From Desemzia sp045528445 (GTDB lineage Bacteria; Bacillota; Bacilli; Lactobacillales; Carnobacteriaceae): a stretch of 64,000 bases of DNA. Positions 1 to 8,499 of the stretch are shown here, in pieces. The stretch spans positions 69,529-133,528 of the forward strand of contig NZ_JBGQQU010000004.1 in NCBI RefSeq assembly GCF_045528445.1, read 5' to 3'. The translations under genes and the position numbers were made by a program. Under the pieces are notes generated by a model. It was given only the letters and a program-made list of their open reading frames with translations, was not told the DNA's origin and did not search any database. The first letter of the stretch is position 1. Each line of letters opens with the position of its first letter.

Positions 1-632
1 TTCAGTCCATTGTTTGCTGCTTCAAGAACGGTTGGGTGAATGATGACACCACCAATTACGGCTGTTAATAAAGGATTTCCGCCCAATCTTTTGGCAGCAT
101 TGAATCCAATCAGAATAGGCAAGAAATAGAAGACGGCATCCGCCATTGCGCTGATGATCAAATAAGCGCTGCTTGTTTCAGCAATCAGATTGGATGCGGT
201 CAATACAGCTAGCAGACTTTTTATGATACCTGAAGCAGCCAAGATATTGATGATTGGCATCACTGAGCCTGTGATGACACCGATAAGCTGGTTTCCGCCG
301 TGTTTGATCTTTTCAAAGGTAGTACTGTTCTCAGAAAGAGTTGCTGCTTCATGGTGCGGCTCGTCATCGGATAGATTTAATTGTGCCAAGACCTCTTTAT
401 GGATATCATCGACAGCTTGACCGACCACTACTTGGTACTGCCCTCCTGCCTTCACTACCCCCATAACACCTTTTAAATCGGTTAATTTCTCCTCATCAGG
501 CAGTGTATCATCTTTCAAATAAAAGCGAAGACGTGTTACGCAATGGATAACATTATCAATATTGTTTTTTCCGCCTACAAGCTGGATAATATGAGTTGCT
601 AAAATTCGGTATTCCTCTTTTTTATTTTTCAT
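1..632 (-). CDS. Beta-glucoside-type PTS transporter EIIBC(A), 5' part only
   Basis: Reading the minus strand from the ATG at 632 gives a protein that runs off the left edge. It begins MKNKKEEYRILATHIIQLV. The EIIB domain follows, with the phosphorylatable cysteine in NVIHCVTRLRF (about residue 31) and GVMGVVKAGGQYQVVVG. After an acidic linker (LSDDEPHHEA) comes the start of the membrane EIIC domain (GNQLIGVITGSVMPIINI). The ribosome site is AAGGAGAAAA. EIIB passes phosphate from EIIA to the incoming sugar, here probably an aryl-beta-glucoside or cellobiose, as it is carried across the membrane. The phospho-beta-glucosidase and RpiR regulator at 10-13 kb may handle similar sugars but are not in the same operon. 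Whether a C-terminal EIIA is fused cannot be seen. Confidence 0.88.
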   Translation of the reverse strand, partial: MKNKKEEYRILATHIIQLVGGKNNIDNVIHCVTRLRFYLKDDTLPDEEKLTDLKGVMGVVKAGGQYQVVVGQAVDDIHKEVLAQLNLSDDEPHHEAATLSENSTTFEKIKHGGNQLIGVITGSVMPIINILAASGIIKSLLAVLTASNLIAETSSAYLIISAMADAVFYFLPILIGFNAAKRLGGNPLLTAVIGGVIIHPTVLEAANNGL

Positions 633-696
633 GTTGGTTTTCTCCTTATTTTCAATGATCGCTAAGAGTATCATCCCATAATGAATGAGAATCCAG

Positions 697-746
697 CAAG
701 AAAAAGCCCTCCAACAGTTCGACGAATCCATCGAACTGTTGGAGGG
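697..746 (-). terminator. Terminator behind the DUF454 gene
   Basis: Perfect 16-bp stem (707-722 with 731-746) and 8-nt loop, followed on the minus strand by GCTTTTTCTTG. It ends the DUF454 transcript before the PTS gene. Confidence 0.8.
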
Positions 747-776
747 TGATCATGATTTAGAAAGCCGTCTTTTTTT

Positions 777-1136
777 TTAGCTGCTGGGAATGAGTACAAA
801 CAAGAAAAACGTGATGCCGACCGTCAACAAGGCTAATCCTATTTTTACTGGGAGTATAGGTGCACAAAATATCGAAAAACCCATCAAGAGATAAATATTG
901 AGCAGAATTTTCCATTTGCGATCCATAGGAATAGTGCGTGTTTCCATGTAGTCAGCGACATAGAGACGATAGAGACGAGTTTGTCTGATCCAGACATCAA
1001 AACGGTCAGAGCTTCTAGTAAAACAAAATGCACTTAACAACAAAAAAGGTGTAGTAGGCAAAATCGGCAATAAGACTCCGATTGAACCTAAACCAAATGA
1101 CATAAATCCGACCGTTATTAATGCAATTCGTTTCAC
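777..1136 (-). CDS. DUF454 (YbaN-like) small membrane protein
   Basis: 119 residues. An N-terminal hydrophobic hairpin contains the family signature GVLLPILPTTPFLLLSAFCF (about residues 20-39). A short polar region with SSDRFDVWI and a basic patch (MDRKWK) follows, then two more transmembrane segments to the C-terminus. This order matches the DUF454/YbaN inner-membrane family, whose function is not established. It stands alone, with a strong terminator downstream. Family call is confident; function is unknown. Confidence 0.85.
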   Translation of the reverse strand: MKRIALITVGFMSFGLGSIGVLLPILPTTPFLLLSAFCFTRSSDRFDVWIRQTRLYRLYVADYMETRTIPMDRKWKILLNIYLLMGFSIFCAPILPVKIGLALLTVGITFFLFVLIPSS

Positions 1137-1395
1137 TGTTTCTCCTCATTTCTGAATAGCTGTTAGAAAAAGACTGCTTACTAAATTATAAGTCATTGTT
1201 ACTTTAGTTTTAAATGCTCAAAGGTGAACTTGCTCTGAAGCAAATCCCTATGTTAAAACTTGTTATTACAAAATTTCACTATTAAGATAACCCTATAGTA
1301 CCACAAAAAAGTTTGTGAATAAAGACGCTTTTCCATAAGATATCGTATTTCTTTTATAAATGAAACGCAAAAATGATGGATAGTATTTTTTCTGT
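1137..1395. other. Intergenic, no gene seen
   Basis: AT-rich spacer between the divergent DUF454 and codB transcripts. I see no ORF with a ribosome site and no clear hairpin; it presumably holds the DUF454 promoter. Confidence 0.5.
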
Positions 1396-1426
1396 TTGAC
1401 AGACAAAGGGTTTTCTGGAATAATAA
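1396..1426 (+). promoter_or_regulatory. Predicted promoter of the codBA operon
   Basis: A consensus -35 TTGACA at 1396-1401 is followed by a TGGAATAAT stretch at 1416-1424 giving a 17-nt spacer. Transcription would start near 1432, just before the PyrR-binding loop. Confidence 0.55.
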
Positions 1427-1452
1427 GTGTAATCAAATAACAGGTACCTTTA

Positions 1453-1590
1453 AATCAGTCCAGAGAGACTGACAAGGAAGCGGATGAAAATAGGGAAGAA
1501 GTGTAGGCAAGCAATTGTATATGCTGTGTTTTCCTGTATTTAAAAAAGAGGCTGATTGTCAGGTGAAAACTGATGATCCGTCTCTTTTTG
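1453..1590 (+). promoter_or_regulatory. PyrR-type transcription attenuator of codBA
   Basis: The leader carries the PyrR anti-antiterminator signature at 1453-1480: CAGTCCAGAGAGACTGACAA, matching the conserved ARUCCNGNGAGGYU loop of pyr attenuators. A terminator hairpin with arms starting AGAGGCTGAT (1547) and ending CCGTCTCT lies at 1547-1585, followed by a T-run. In known pyr operons UMP-bound PyrR stabilises the first loop and lets the terminator form, so transcription falls when pyrimidines are plentiful. This puts cytosine salvage under pyrimidine control. PyrR itself is not in the window. Confidence 0.85.
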
Positions 1591-1626
1591 TGCTTTTCGG
1601 TACCCATAGAAATGGGAGGAAATAAA

Positions 1627-2889
1627 ATGAAGAAAACAGATACAGAGTTTTCGTTACAAACGGTACCGCAATCGAACCGGAATTCTTTTGCAAAAACAAT
1701 GGCAGTGATGCTAGGTTTCACCTTCTTTTCAGCCAGTATGTTAGCGGGAGGTCAGTTGGGATTAAATTTAACATTCTCGCAATTTTTACTTGTTGTTTTG
1801 CTGGGGAACTTCGCGCTCTGCCTTTATACTGGCGCACTGGCGCATATTGCAGCAAAAATGGGATTGTCTACTCACTTGCTGGCCAAGTACTCATTTGGGG
1901 AAAAAGGATCCTATTTCCCCTCATTCTTGTTAGGCTTTACTCAGGTCGGCTGGTTTGGAGTTGGTGTGGCAATGTTCGCTGTTCCGATCGCAAAAGAAAT
2001 GGGCTGGAATAGTTACTTACTGATTTTTGTCTTTGGGGTTGCGATCACACTGGCTTCTCTATACGGGATGAAGTCGCTAGTTATTCTAAGTTTTATCGCT
2101 GTTCCTTTGATTACCGTCCTAGGAAGTTATTCAGTTATTGAAGCAACTGAAGTTATAGGTGGGTTACGTGGTCTTTTTGATTATGAACCAGAAACAAGTC
2201 TTGCGTTATCAGCTGCTTTGACGATTTGTATCGGATCTTTTATCAGCGGTGGGACATTGACAGCTGACTTTGCCCGTTTTGCAAAAACTTCGCGTTCTGC
2301 TGTCGGGGCTACTTCAACAGCTTTTTTCTTAGGTAATTCGCTAATGTTCTTATTCGGAGCAGTGGGGGCTATGGTTTACGGGCTTTCAGATATCTCAGAA
2401 GTCCTATTCTTGCAAGGCCTAACGATACCAGCAATATTAGTATTGGCACTGAACATTTGGACAACCAATGATAATGCGCTTTACGCTTCTGGATTAGGAT
2501 TTGCCAACATTACAAAAATCTCTAAGAAATTCTGGGTTTTTGCGAATGGAATTATTGGAACTGTATTGGCTATGTGGATGTACACTAATTTTGTCGGCTT
2601 TTTGAATCTGCTAAGTGCGGCTATTCCTTCGATTGGAGCAATCATTATTGCTGACTACTTTTTCGTGAAACGCTGCAACTATACCAAATTTGAAGAAGCA
2701 ACTTTCGTATCCGTCAACTGGACAGCGCTTCTGGCGTGGGTCATCGGTGTCATTTTGGCTCAATTTGCACCTGGAATCTCCCCGCTTAATGCACTAGTAG
2801 GCACAGCCGTGGTGTATACAGGGCTGATGAAATTACCAATCACTAAGACAATGGGAATTGAAAAAAACACTAAAGGAAGTGTAGAATAG
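1627..2889 (+). CDS. codB: Cytosine permease (NCS1 family)
   Basis: 420 residues, about 12 hydrophobic segments. The N-terminal half has the NCS1 pattern (TFFSASMLAGGQLGLNLTFS) and the middle has CIGSFISGGTLTADFARF. It imports cytosine, probably with sodium or protons, for deamination by the codA product encoded directly downstream. I chose the ATG at 1627 because GGGAGG lies 8 nt upstream; an in-frame start at 1573 would fall inside the attenuator terminator. The stop is immediately followed by the codA ATG, so the pair is co-transcribed and probably translationally coupled. Distinguished from other NCS1 carriers by its partner gene. Confidence 0.92.
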   Translation: MKKTDTEFSLQTVPQSNRNSFAKTMAVMLGFTFFSASMLAGGQLGLNLTFSQFLLVVLLGNFALCLYTGALAHIAAKMGLSTHLLAKYSFGEKGSYFPSFLLGFTQVGWFGVGVAMFAVPIAKEMGWNSYLLIFVFGVAITLASLYGMKSLVILSFIAVPLITVLGSYSVIEATEVIGGLRGLFDYEPETSLALSAALTICIGSFISGGTLTADFARFAKTSRSAVGATSTAFFLGNSLMFLFGAVGAMVYGLSDISEVLFLQGLTIPAILVLALNIWTTNDNALYASGLGFANITKISKKFWVFANGIIGTVLAMWMYTNFVGFLNLLSAAIPSIGAIIIADYFFVKRCNYTKFEEATFVSVNWTALLAWVIGVILAQFAPGISPLNALVGTAVVYTGLMKLPITKTMGIEKNTKGSVE

Positions 2890-4161
2890 ATGATTATTCA
2901 AAATGCAGCATTAAGAGGAAAAAAAGGTCTTTGGCAAATTAAGATCGAAAATGGAATGTTTACGAGTATTGAACCACAGCCAGAATCCATAGAAAAAGGA
3001 ACGGGTGTATTGGATGTCAGGGGCTCATTAGTGCTGCCTCCTTTTATTGAACCACATATTCATTTAGACACAACATTGACTGCGGGTGAACCAAATTGGA
3101 ATCAAAGCGGAACATTGTTCGAAGGCATCCAGCGCTGGTCTGAACGCAAAGCTTCTTTAACGCATGAAGATGTTAAAACACGAGCAAAAAAAGCTTTGCA
3201 ATGGCAGATAGCTCAAGGAATACAATATGTGCGCACACATGTGGATGTGACTGATCCTCATTTGACAGCGTTAAAAGCTATGTTGGAAGTGAAAGAAGAG
3301 ATGGCACCTTATGTCGATATTCAACTGGTTGCTTTCCCGCAGGAAGGCATTTTATCTTATCCAAATGGAAAAGAACTAATGGAAGAAGCCTTGAAAATGG
3401 GAGCTGATGTAGTAGGCGGCATTCCACACTATGAATTCACTAGGGAATATGGTGTAGAATCTCTTAAGATTGCTTTTGACTTAGCGGAAAAATACGATCG
3501 TCTAGTGGACATCCACTGTGATGAGATCGATGACGAACAATCACGTTTTGTTGAAGTTGTGGCAAAAGAAGCATACGAAAGAGGAATGGGTTCGCGAACA
3601 ACAGCTAGCCATACAACAGCGATGGGATCGTACAACAATGCGTATACGTCTAAGCTGTTCCGTTTACTGAAGTTATCTGATATTCGTTTTGTTTCCAATC
3701 CGCTAGTCAATATGCATCTGCAAGGACGGTTTGATACCTATCCGAAACGGCGAGGGCTGACACGAGTCAAAGAATTATTAGAAGCTGATTTAACCGTTTG
3801 TTTCGGCCATGATGATATCTATGATCCTTGGTACCCGTTGGGAACAGGAAATATGCTGCAGGTTCTATTGATGGGGCTGCATGCTACTCAGTTGACAGGC
3901 TACGAAGAAATCATGAGTGCTATGGACTTGATCACGATCAACAGCGCAAAAACACTGCACATTGAAGAACGTTATGGAATCGAAGAAGGTAAGCCGGCTG
4001 ATTTTATTGTGCTGCCAACTGAGAATGAATATGAAGCGATCCGCAGACAAGTACCGGTCCGCTACTCTTACAGACATGGTGAAAAAATTGCAGAAACTAA
4101 ATTAAGCGAAACAAGGACCTTGATAGATGGATTTGAGGATCCCGTGCAATTTAGCCGCTGA
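2890..4161 (+). CDS. codA: Cytosine deaminase
   Basis: 423 residues, amidohydrolase superfamily. Metal-binding HIHLD at residues 56-60, VDIHCDEIDDEQ with the metal His and catalytic Glu near 210-214, TASHTTAMGSY with a further metal His near 237, and CFGHDDIYDPWYP with the metal Asp near 305. These correspond to the bacterial CodA metal and proton-shuttle residues. It hydrolyses cytosine to uracil and ammonia in the cytosol, feeding uracil to salvage. It starts at the base after the codB stop, with AAAGGAAG as the ribosome site inside codB. Length and motifs fit CodA rather than guanine or creatinine deaminases. Confidence 0.93.
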   Translation: MIIQNAALRGKKGLWQIKIENGMFTSIEPQPESIEKGTGVLDVRGSLVLPPFIEPHIHLDTTLTAGEPNWNQSGTLFEGIQRWSERKASLTHEDVKTRAKKALQWQIAQGIQYVRTHVDVTDPHLTALKAMLEVKEEMAPYVDIQLVAFPQEGILSYPNGKELMEEALKMGADVVGGIPHYEFTREYGVESLKIAFDLAEKYDRLVDIHCDEIDDEQSRFVEVVAKEAYERGMGSRTTASHTTAMGSYNNAYTSKLFRLLKLSDIRFVSNPLVNMHLQGRFDTYPKRRGLTRVKELLEADLTVCFGHDDIYDPWYPLGTGNMLQVLLMGLHATQLTGYEEIMSAMDLITINSAKTLHIEERYGIEEGKPADFIVLPTENEYEAIRRQVPVRYSYRHGEKIAETKLSETRTLIDGFEDPVQFSR

Positions 4162-4281
4162 AGTAAGTAGGAGTATAAGAAAGTCTCTTAGATAATAAAT
4201 AGGCTTGAAAAAAGTTTTATTGATTGTTGTACACTGTTGCATTCAGCAAAGATTAAATTATTATAAAGCAAATATAAAATC

Positions 4282-4346
4282 AAAAAACTCATTCTTTAAT
4301 TTTGATGAAAGTTGTCATGACCATCAAAATGAGGGATGAGTTTTTT
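4282..4346. terminator. Terminator of codBA, contains a family-A-like dyad
   Basis: AAAAAACTCAT pairs with ATGAGTTTTTT around an inner TTTTGATG / CATCAAAA pair with a 14-nt loop. The inner dyad has the same arms as the tandem repeats at 8.5-9.2 kb, so it may be a solo copy of that element. Confidence 0.75.
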
Positions 4347-4468
4347 CCAATCTCATCCCTAGGTTCAGTCAAGTTATTATTCAATTGAATTTAGCGACTT
4401 AAATAGTTGTCTTTTTGAATAAATGGTATACTTATACTAGACAATTCTAATGAGAAGAGTGAGGATAT

Positions 4469-5077
4469 ATGGCTGCTAAAAAATACTTAACCACATTGAA
4501 TACCCGACCATTTTTGTATGCAGAATCAAAGCAAGTTGCTGCCTTTTTGCATCAAGGGAAAACATATGATGAAATAGCGGAAACAATTGTACAGGAAAAT
4601 AGTTTTCAACTCGCCAGTGAAGATAGATCAAGCAGGTTTTATAGCGAAATCCAAAAACGGTTAGAAGAATTAGACATCTATTTATTTAATCAGTTTTTAG
4701 CAACCGATATTCCAACAAGCAAAGCAATTCTGTTTTACGCCTTGTTGAAAAAAGATCAATTAATGTATGAATGGATGCGTGAAGTCGTATGGGACAAATT
4801 TTTGGTGTTGGACTGGCAGTTAAACAGAGAAGAAACTGAGGCTTTTTTTGAACAGAAGTCAATGGAAAATCCAACAGTAAGACAGTGGACTCCTGAAACG
4901 AAAAGCTTATTAATGGATTCCTATCATCGGTTATTGCACGAAGTTGGAATGGCTTATACAGAGGAAGATGATATCCGGTTACAGCGATTGGTCGTTAATT
5001 ATGATATTCGAAATTATTTAATCGAACGAAAAGAAACTGACATAGTAGAAGTCGTTCTAGGCGAATTGATAGATTAA
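4469..5077 (+). CDS. Orphan BrxA-like protein (DUF1819)
   Basis: 202 residues. Aligns without gaps along its whole length to the BREX BrxA encoded at 45897-46505; I count about 104 identical positions (about 51%). Shared blocks include KKYLTTLNTRPFLY (residues 4-17), QENxFQLAS and TSKAIL with YALLKKDQL and YEWMRE. BrxA proteins are small helical, DNA-binding components of BREX phage defence. No other BREX gene adjoins this copy: codA lies upstream behind a terminator, and a strong terminator follows. The ORF is intact and the start has GAAGAGTGAGG upstream. It may be a remnant of a second BREX locus, a spare subunit, or a regulator of the island at 45.9 kb. Family assignment is firm; role is inference. 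Confidence 0.85.
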   Translation: MAAKKYLTTLNTRPFLYAESKQVAAFLHQGKTYDEIAETIVQENSFQLASEDRSSRFYSEIQKRLEELDIYLFNQFLATDIPTSKAILFYALLKKDQLMYEWMREVVWDKFLVLDWQLNREETEAFFEQKSMENPTVRQWTPETKSLLMDSYHRLLHEVGMAYTEEDDIRLQRLVVNYDIRNYLIERKETDIVEVVLGELID

Positions 5078-5109
5078 TTTACTGTGAAGAGTTTTAATAA
5101 ATGGTTAAC

Positions 5110-5158
5110 AAAATACACTACCGTTAATGAATAGGGCTTATTAACGGTAGTGTATTTT
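5110..5158 (+). terminator. Terminator of the orphan brxA-like gene
   Basis: ATACACTACCGTTAAT pairs perfectly with ATTAACGGTAGTGTAT, followed by TTTATTT. With A-rich left flank it could work in both directions. Confidence 0.8.
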
Positions 5159-5286
5159 ATTTGCCTGATGAATTGTCATTTAGTTAGATTCATTGATGCA
5201 CAAAAGCCTGCCTTTTTTATTTGCTAAAAATAAGTACTATACTAGTGATAACAGGAAAGCAACGAGGCGGGGAAGAGGAGCGACTG

Positions 5287-6132
5287 ATGGAAATGACCTT
5301 AGTAAAAGTTTTATTAGAAATGTTTCTGGCTTTATGTTTAGTGGGATGCACGGATTCAATAGGTAGTAGTCAAGATGAAGTAAAAGAAGAATACGATTAC
5401 GGTGTTTTTTTGAGTCTCCAGGGACAAGAAGCTGTGAAAATTGCTGAAGGTTATGAAATAGTAATTATTGATGCCCAATTTTTATCTGCAGAGGAAATTG
5501 ATGAGATGAAATCTAGAGGACAGACTGTATACAGTTATTTGAATATCGGATCGATCGAAAAGTTTCAATCACATATCAAAGAGTTTCAACATTTAGCATT
5601 GAATCCTTATAAAGATTGGGAAGGCGAGTATTGGGTAGACGTAAAAGCTGAGGAATGGCAAGAATTTGTCGCTGTGACATTAGCAAAAGAGTTTCTTGAA
5701 AAAGGGGTCGATGGGTTTTGGGTCGATAACGCAGATGTCTACGGTCAATTTGCTGGTGAAAAAATCTATGAGGGAGTAGAATCCATCTTAAATACATTGA
5801 TAAGCTATGGAAAACCTGTTGTTATCAATGGCGGTGATGAGTTCGTGCGTACTTATTGGGATCGAAATCAGCAGTTGGATGATATTTTGACAGGAGTAAA
5901 TCAAGAGATGGTATTTTCATCGGTTAATTTCGACACCAATTCGTTTATGACGCAATTAGCAGACGCTCAACAGTATTTTTTGGATTACGTGGACTTAGTG
6001 GACGAAGCTGGAAAAGATGTTTTTTTGCTGGAATATACGGTAGATGATCAGTTGATAAGAAGAATCGATGGGTACGCAAATAAAAATGGCTGGCGTTATT
6101 ATATTTCTGATTCAATCGAGTTGGATGGGTGA
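5287..6132 (+). CDS. GH114/TM1410-like lipoprotein
   Basis: 281 residues. The signal peptide ends in a lipobox (LCLVGC, Cys near residue 20), so it is probably anchored on the outer face of the membrane. The mature part is a TIM-barrel-type domain: YGVFLSLQG, IVIIDAQFL, VYSYLNIGSIE, WVDVKAEEW, GVDGFWVDNADVY with paired acidic residues, VVINGGDEFV, FLLEYTVDD. This order matches the GH114/TM1410 family of presumed endo-alpha-1,4-polygalactosaminidases, so a role in hydrolysing a galactosamine-containing polysaccharide is likely but unproven. ATG at 5287 chosen for the GAGGAG box 7 nt upstream and because the lipoprotein signal then starts cleanly. Monocistronic. Confidence 0.75.
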   Translation: MEMTLVKVLLEMFLALCLVGCTDSIGSSQDEVKEEYDYGVFLSLQGQEAVKIAEGYEIVIIDAQFLSAEEIDEMKSRGQTVYSYLNIGSIEKFQSHIKEFQHLALNPYKDWEGEYWVDVKAEEWQEFVAVTLAKEFLEKGVDGFWVDNADVYGQFAGEKIYEGVESILNTLISYGKPVVINGGDEFVRTYWDRNQQLDDILTGVNQEMVFSSVNFDTNSFMTQLADAQQYFLDYVDLVDEAGKDVFLLEYTVDDQLIRRIDGYANKNGWRYYISDSIELDG

Positions 6133-6253
6133 CCTAAAAGAATAGTCAACTCAATAGCTGTCCTATTTGTTAAATTCTCTAGCGGTCTTTATAATAGATA
6201 TATAGTAAGCAAACAGACAAAATAATAGAATGGATTTTTGGAAGGAGAAACAG

Positions 6254-7213
6254 ATGGGTTTATTAGTAGATGGTAAATGGCATGACAAATGGTATGACAC
6301 AGAAGGCAACGGAGGGCGTTTTATTCGTACGGAAGCCCAATACCGCAATTGGATCACTCCAGACGGCAGTCCCGGTCCGACGGGAGAAGGCGGATTTAAA
6401 GCTGAACCGAATCGCTACCACTTATATGTAGCGATGGCTTGTCCATGGGCAAACCGTACCCTAATCATGCGCAAATTAAAAGGACTGGAAGATATGATCT
6501 CAATATCTGTTGTGAATCCTTTGATGGCTGAAAATGGTTGGACATTTGAGCCGGGGGAAGGTGTGATTCCTGATCCTGTGATCAATGCCAAATATATATA
6601 CGAGATTTATACACATGTTGATCCCAATTACAGCGGTCGCGTAACAGTTCCGATGCTATATGATATGAAACAAAATAAAATCGTGAATAATGAGTCTTCT
6701 GAAATTATGCGCATGTTGAATACGGCTTTTTACGGCGTGGGAGCTAAAGAAGGCGATTTTTATCCAGAAGATTTGCGTGAAGAAATCGATACGATCAACG
6801 AAGTCGTGTATCAAAATGTCAACAACGGCGTTTACAAAGCTGGTTTTGCAACTAAAGAAGACGTTTATCAAGAAGAAGTGACTAAGTTGTTTGAAACATT
6901 GGACCAGTTAGAGTCACGACTAGAAAATCAACGCTTTTTAGTTGGCGACCAAGTTACAGAAGCCGATTGGCGCTTATTTACGACATTGATTCGCTTTGAC
7001 AGTGTCTATTATGGTCATTTCAAATGCAATATCCGTCAAATCAGAGATTACAAGAACTTGTGGCGTTACACCAGAGAATTGTACAACTGGCCAGGAGTCG
7101 CTGAAACAGTGAATTTTGATCACATAAAAGAGCACTATTACCGCAGCCATAAAAACATCAATCCAACAGGAATTGTGCCTGTTGGACCAGAATTGAATTT
7201 TACGTTAGATTAG
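6254..7213 (+). CDS. Glutathionyl-hydroquinone reductase (YqjG/ECM4-like)
   Basis: 319 residues, Xi-class glutathione-transferase fold. The catalytic cysteine lies in MACPWANRT (Cys63); the thioredoxin-like domain continues with VPMLYD and the glutathione-site motif NNESSEIMRMLN; the helical C-terminal domain has GDQVTEADWRLFTTLIRFD and YKNLWRYTRELY. These enzymes reduce glutathionylated hydroquinones using glutathione. ATG at 6254 has AAGGAG 7 nt upstream; an upstream ATG at 6230 has none. A terminator follows. Together with frmA/frmB at 19.6-21.6 kb it suggests that the cell has glutathione, by synthesis or uptake. Confidence 0.88.
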   Translation: MGLLVDGKWHDKWYDTEGNGGRFIRTEAQYRNWITPDGSPGPTGEGGFKAEPNRYHLYVAMACPWANRTLIMRKLKGLEDMISISVVNPLMAENGWTFEPGEGVIPDPVINAKYIYEIYTHVDPNYSGRVTVPMLYDMKQNKIVNNESSEIMRMLNTAFYGVGAKEGDFYPEDLREEIDTINEVVYQNVNNGVYKAGFATKEDVYQEEVTKLFETLDQLESRLENQRFLVGDQVTEADWRLFTTLIRFDSVYYGHFKCNIRQIRDYKNLWRYTRELYNWPGVAETVNFDHIKEHYYRSHKNINPTGIVPVGPELNFTLD

Positions 7214-7223
7214 AATACCCTAC

Positions 7224-7260
7224 AAAAAACTGCTGTTTCATCAGCGGTTTTTTCTTTTTT
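7224..7260 (+). terminator. Terminator
   Basis: AAAAAACTGCTG pairs with CAGCGGTTTTTT and is followed by a T-run. Confidence 0.8.
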
Positions 7261-7333
7261 TTTAGTAAAAAAAAGAAAAAAAAGAATCTTTGCGTATATT
7301 AATCAGTAACTAACTGTGAAAGAAGGAATACAT

Positions 7334-8434
7334 ATGAATATACAACAAGAAACAATGCTAGAGTTTAACATCATGTGGGGTAGAAGATCCATCAATGGAA
7401 CCCCTATCTATTCACTGAAAGGTTGTTTGCAAGCTTATAGTAAAAGCATGTTGTACAGCTTGGAAGAGATGCTTGAAGTAGAAGAACCAAAGGGAGAGGA
7501 AAGTAAAGAAGAACGGATTAAGAGACTAGATTCTGCTATCCAAAATGATATGAAACATCAGCTGTTATATTTGACAAAAAGACAAGCTTATTTCTTGATA
7601 GAATGCGCGCAAAAGTCTTACGTAGATGTTCTCTCAGATGCCTATGGATTGGAGACCGTTTTTTCTTTGATTGATGTGGGGTGGATCTATTGTTTTGTGA
7701 TGGGGGATGAAGTCTGCTTTGTATTACCGGAAGAATTGAAAAAAATTGTAGAAAACACTTTTTTTGAAGGCGATACTTTCATCCAACAACAAAAGTACTA
7801 TGAACTATCGGAATACATTGAAGCATTTGTGCACTTATACGGAGCCTTTGAAGTGGAACACTTAGTAGATATGTGGAATCAACATCATCTAAATAATCCA
7901 TTTACGTTAGAGCAAATAAAACAATATGTTAGAAAAGTTAGCGAACGCCAATCCGTTTTTGAAAGTTCGGGTGACCTTATCTACAGTGAGGGAATCTTTG
8001 TTGCTGAAATTGCAGAAAATTTGGTGAGCGATGTGGCGAGTGTGCCATATTATCTCCCTAATTCGAAAGAAATATGGCCGCTTGCTTATAAGTCTGATCC
8101 CGTTACTGTCCAATTTCACCAACTGGAAAAGTACGTCAAAAGATGGAATCCTAGCCAAGCAGAGCAAATATTGATGGCAGTCGTAGACTATGCACGCATT
8201 GGATTATTTGCTAATGAAGTCATTGAAGAATTGGTGGGGGTAGGACTCTTAGATTCAGCAAATACTACATTTATTAACAAATTCGACTTCTACTACAAAA
8301 TAGTGTTGAATGACTCCCGAAACTGGCGTTGTAAAGGGCATAAACCCTATGAAATAAAACGTATACTACTTCAGCAGCAACAAAACACTACTATTGGCGA
8401 AGTAATTCAGTTTCCTAATGAAGAAGGAAAGTAA
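7334..8434 (+). CDS. Hypothetical protein
   Basis: 366 residues, soluble and acidic, with no signal peptide. It has a glutamate-rich stretch near residues 50-65 (EVEEPKGEESKEE) and predicted helices throughout. The C-terminal NDSRNWRCKGHKPYEI resembles the segment found before the SEC-C zinc motif in some Firmicute proteins, but no CxCx(8)C zinc motif is present. I do not recognise a function. ATG at 7334 is preceded by AGAAGGA; the alternative GTG at 7316 lacks a ribosome site. Monocistronic, ending in a strong terminator. Confidence 0.7.
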   Translation: MNIQQETMLEFNIMWGRRSINGTPIYSLKGCLQAYSKSMLYSLEEMLEVEEPKGEESKEERIKRLDSAIQNDMKHQLLYLTKRQAYFLIECAQKSYVDVLSDAYGLETVFSLIDVGWIYCFVMGDEVCFVLPEELKKIVENTFFEGDTFIQQQKYYELSEYIEAFVHLYGAFEVEHLVDMWNQHHLNNPFTLEQIKQYVRKVSERQSVFESSGDLIYSEGIFVAEIAENLVSDVASVPYYLPNSKEIWPLAYKSDPVTVQFHQLEKYVKRWNPSQAEQILMAVVDYARIGLFANEVIEELVGVGLLDSANTTFINKFDFYYKIVLNDSRNWRCKGHKPYEIKRILLQQQQNTTIGEVIQFPNEEGK

Positions 8435-8442
8435 AAAATGAG

Positions 8443-8488
8443 AAAAGTTCTTTTGCAAGCTGTTAGCTGCCTGCAAAAGAACTTTTTT
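8443..8488 (+). terminator. Terminator
   Basis: AAAGTTCTTTTGCA pairs with TGCAAAAGAACTTT around a GC-containing loop, followed by T-run. It lies just before the family-A repeat array. Confidence 0.85.
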
Positions 8489-8499
8489 ATAGTTAGTGG

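Noticed and set aside
190..420. 76-residue plus-strand ORF
   Set aside because: It is antisense to the PTS EIIBC gene, which has clear domain motifs and a ribosome site.
633..776. LicT/BglG antiterminator target upstream of the PTS gene
   Set aside because: The hairpin there is a simple terminator of the preceding gene; the ribonucleic antiterminator consensus is not seen.
1455..1721. 88-residue minus-strand ORF
   Set aside because: It covers the PyrR attenuator and the codB start in antisense; no ribosome site or family motif.
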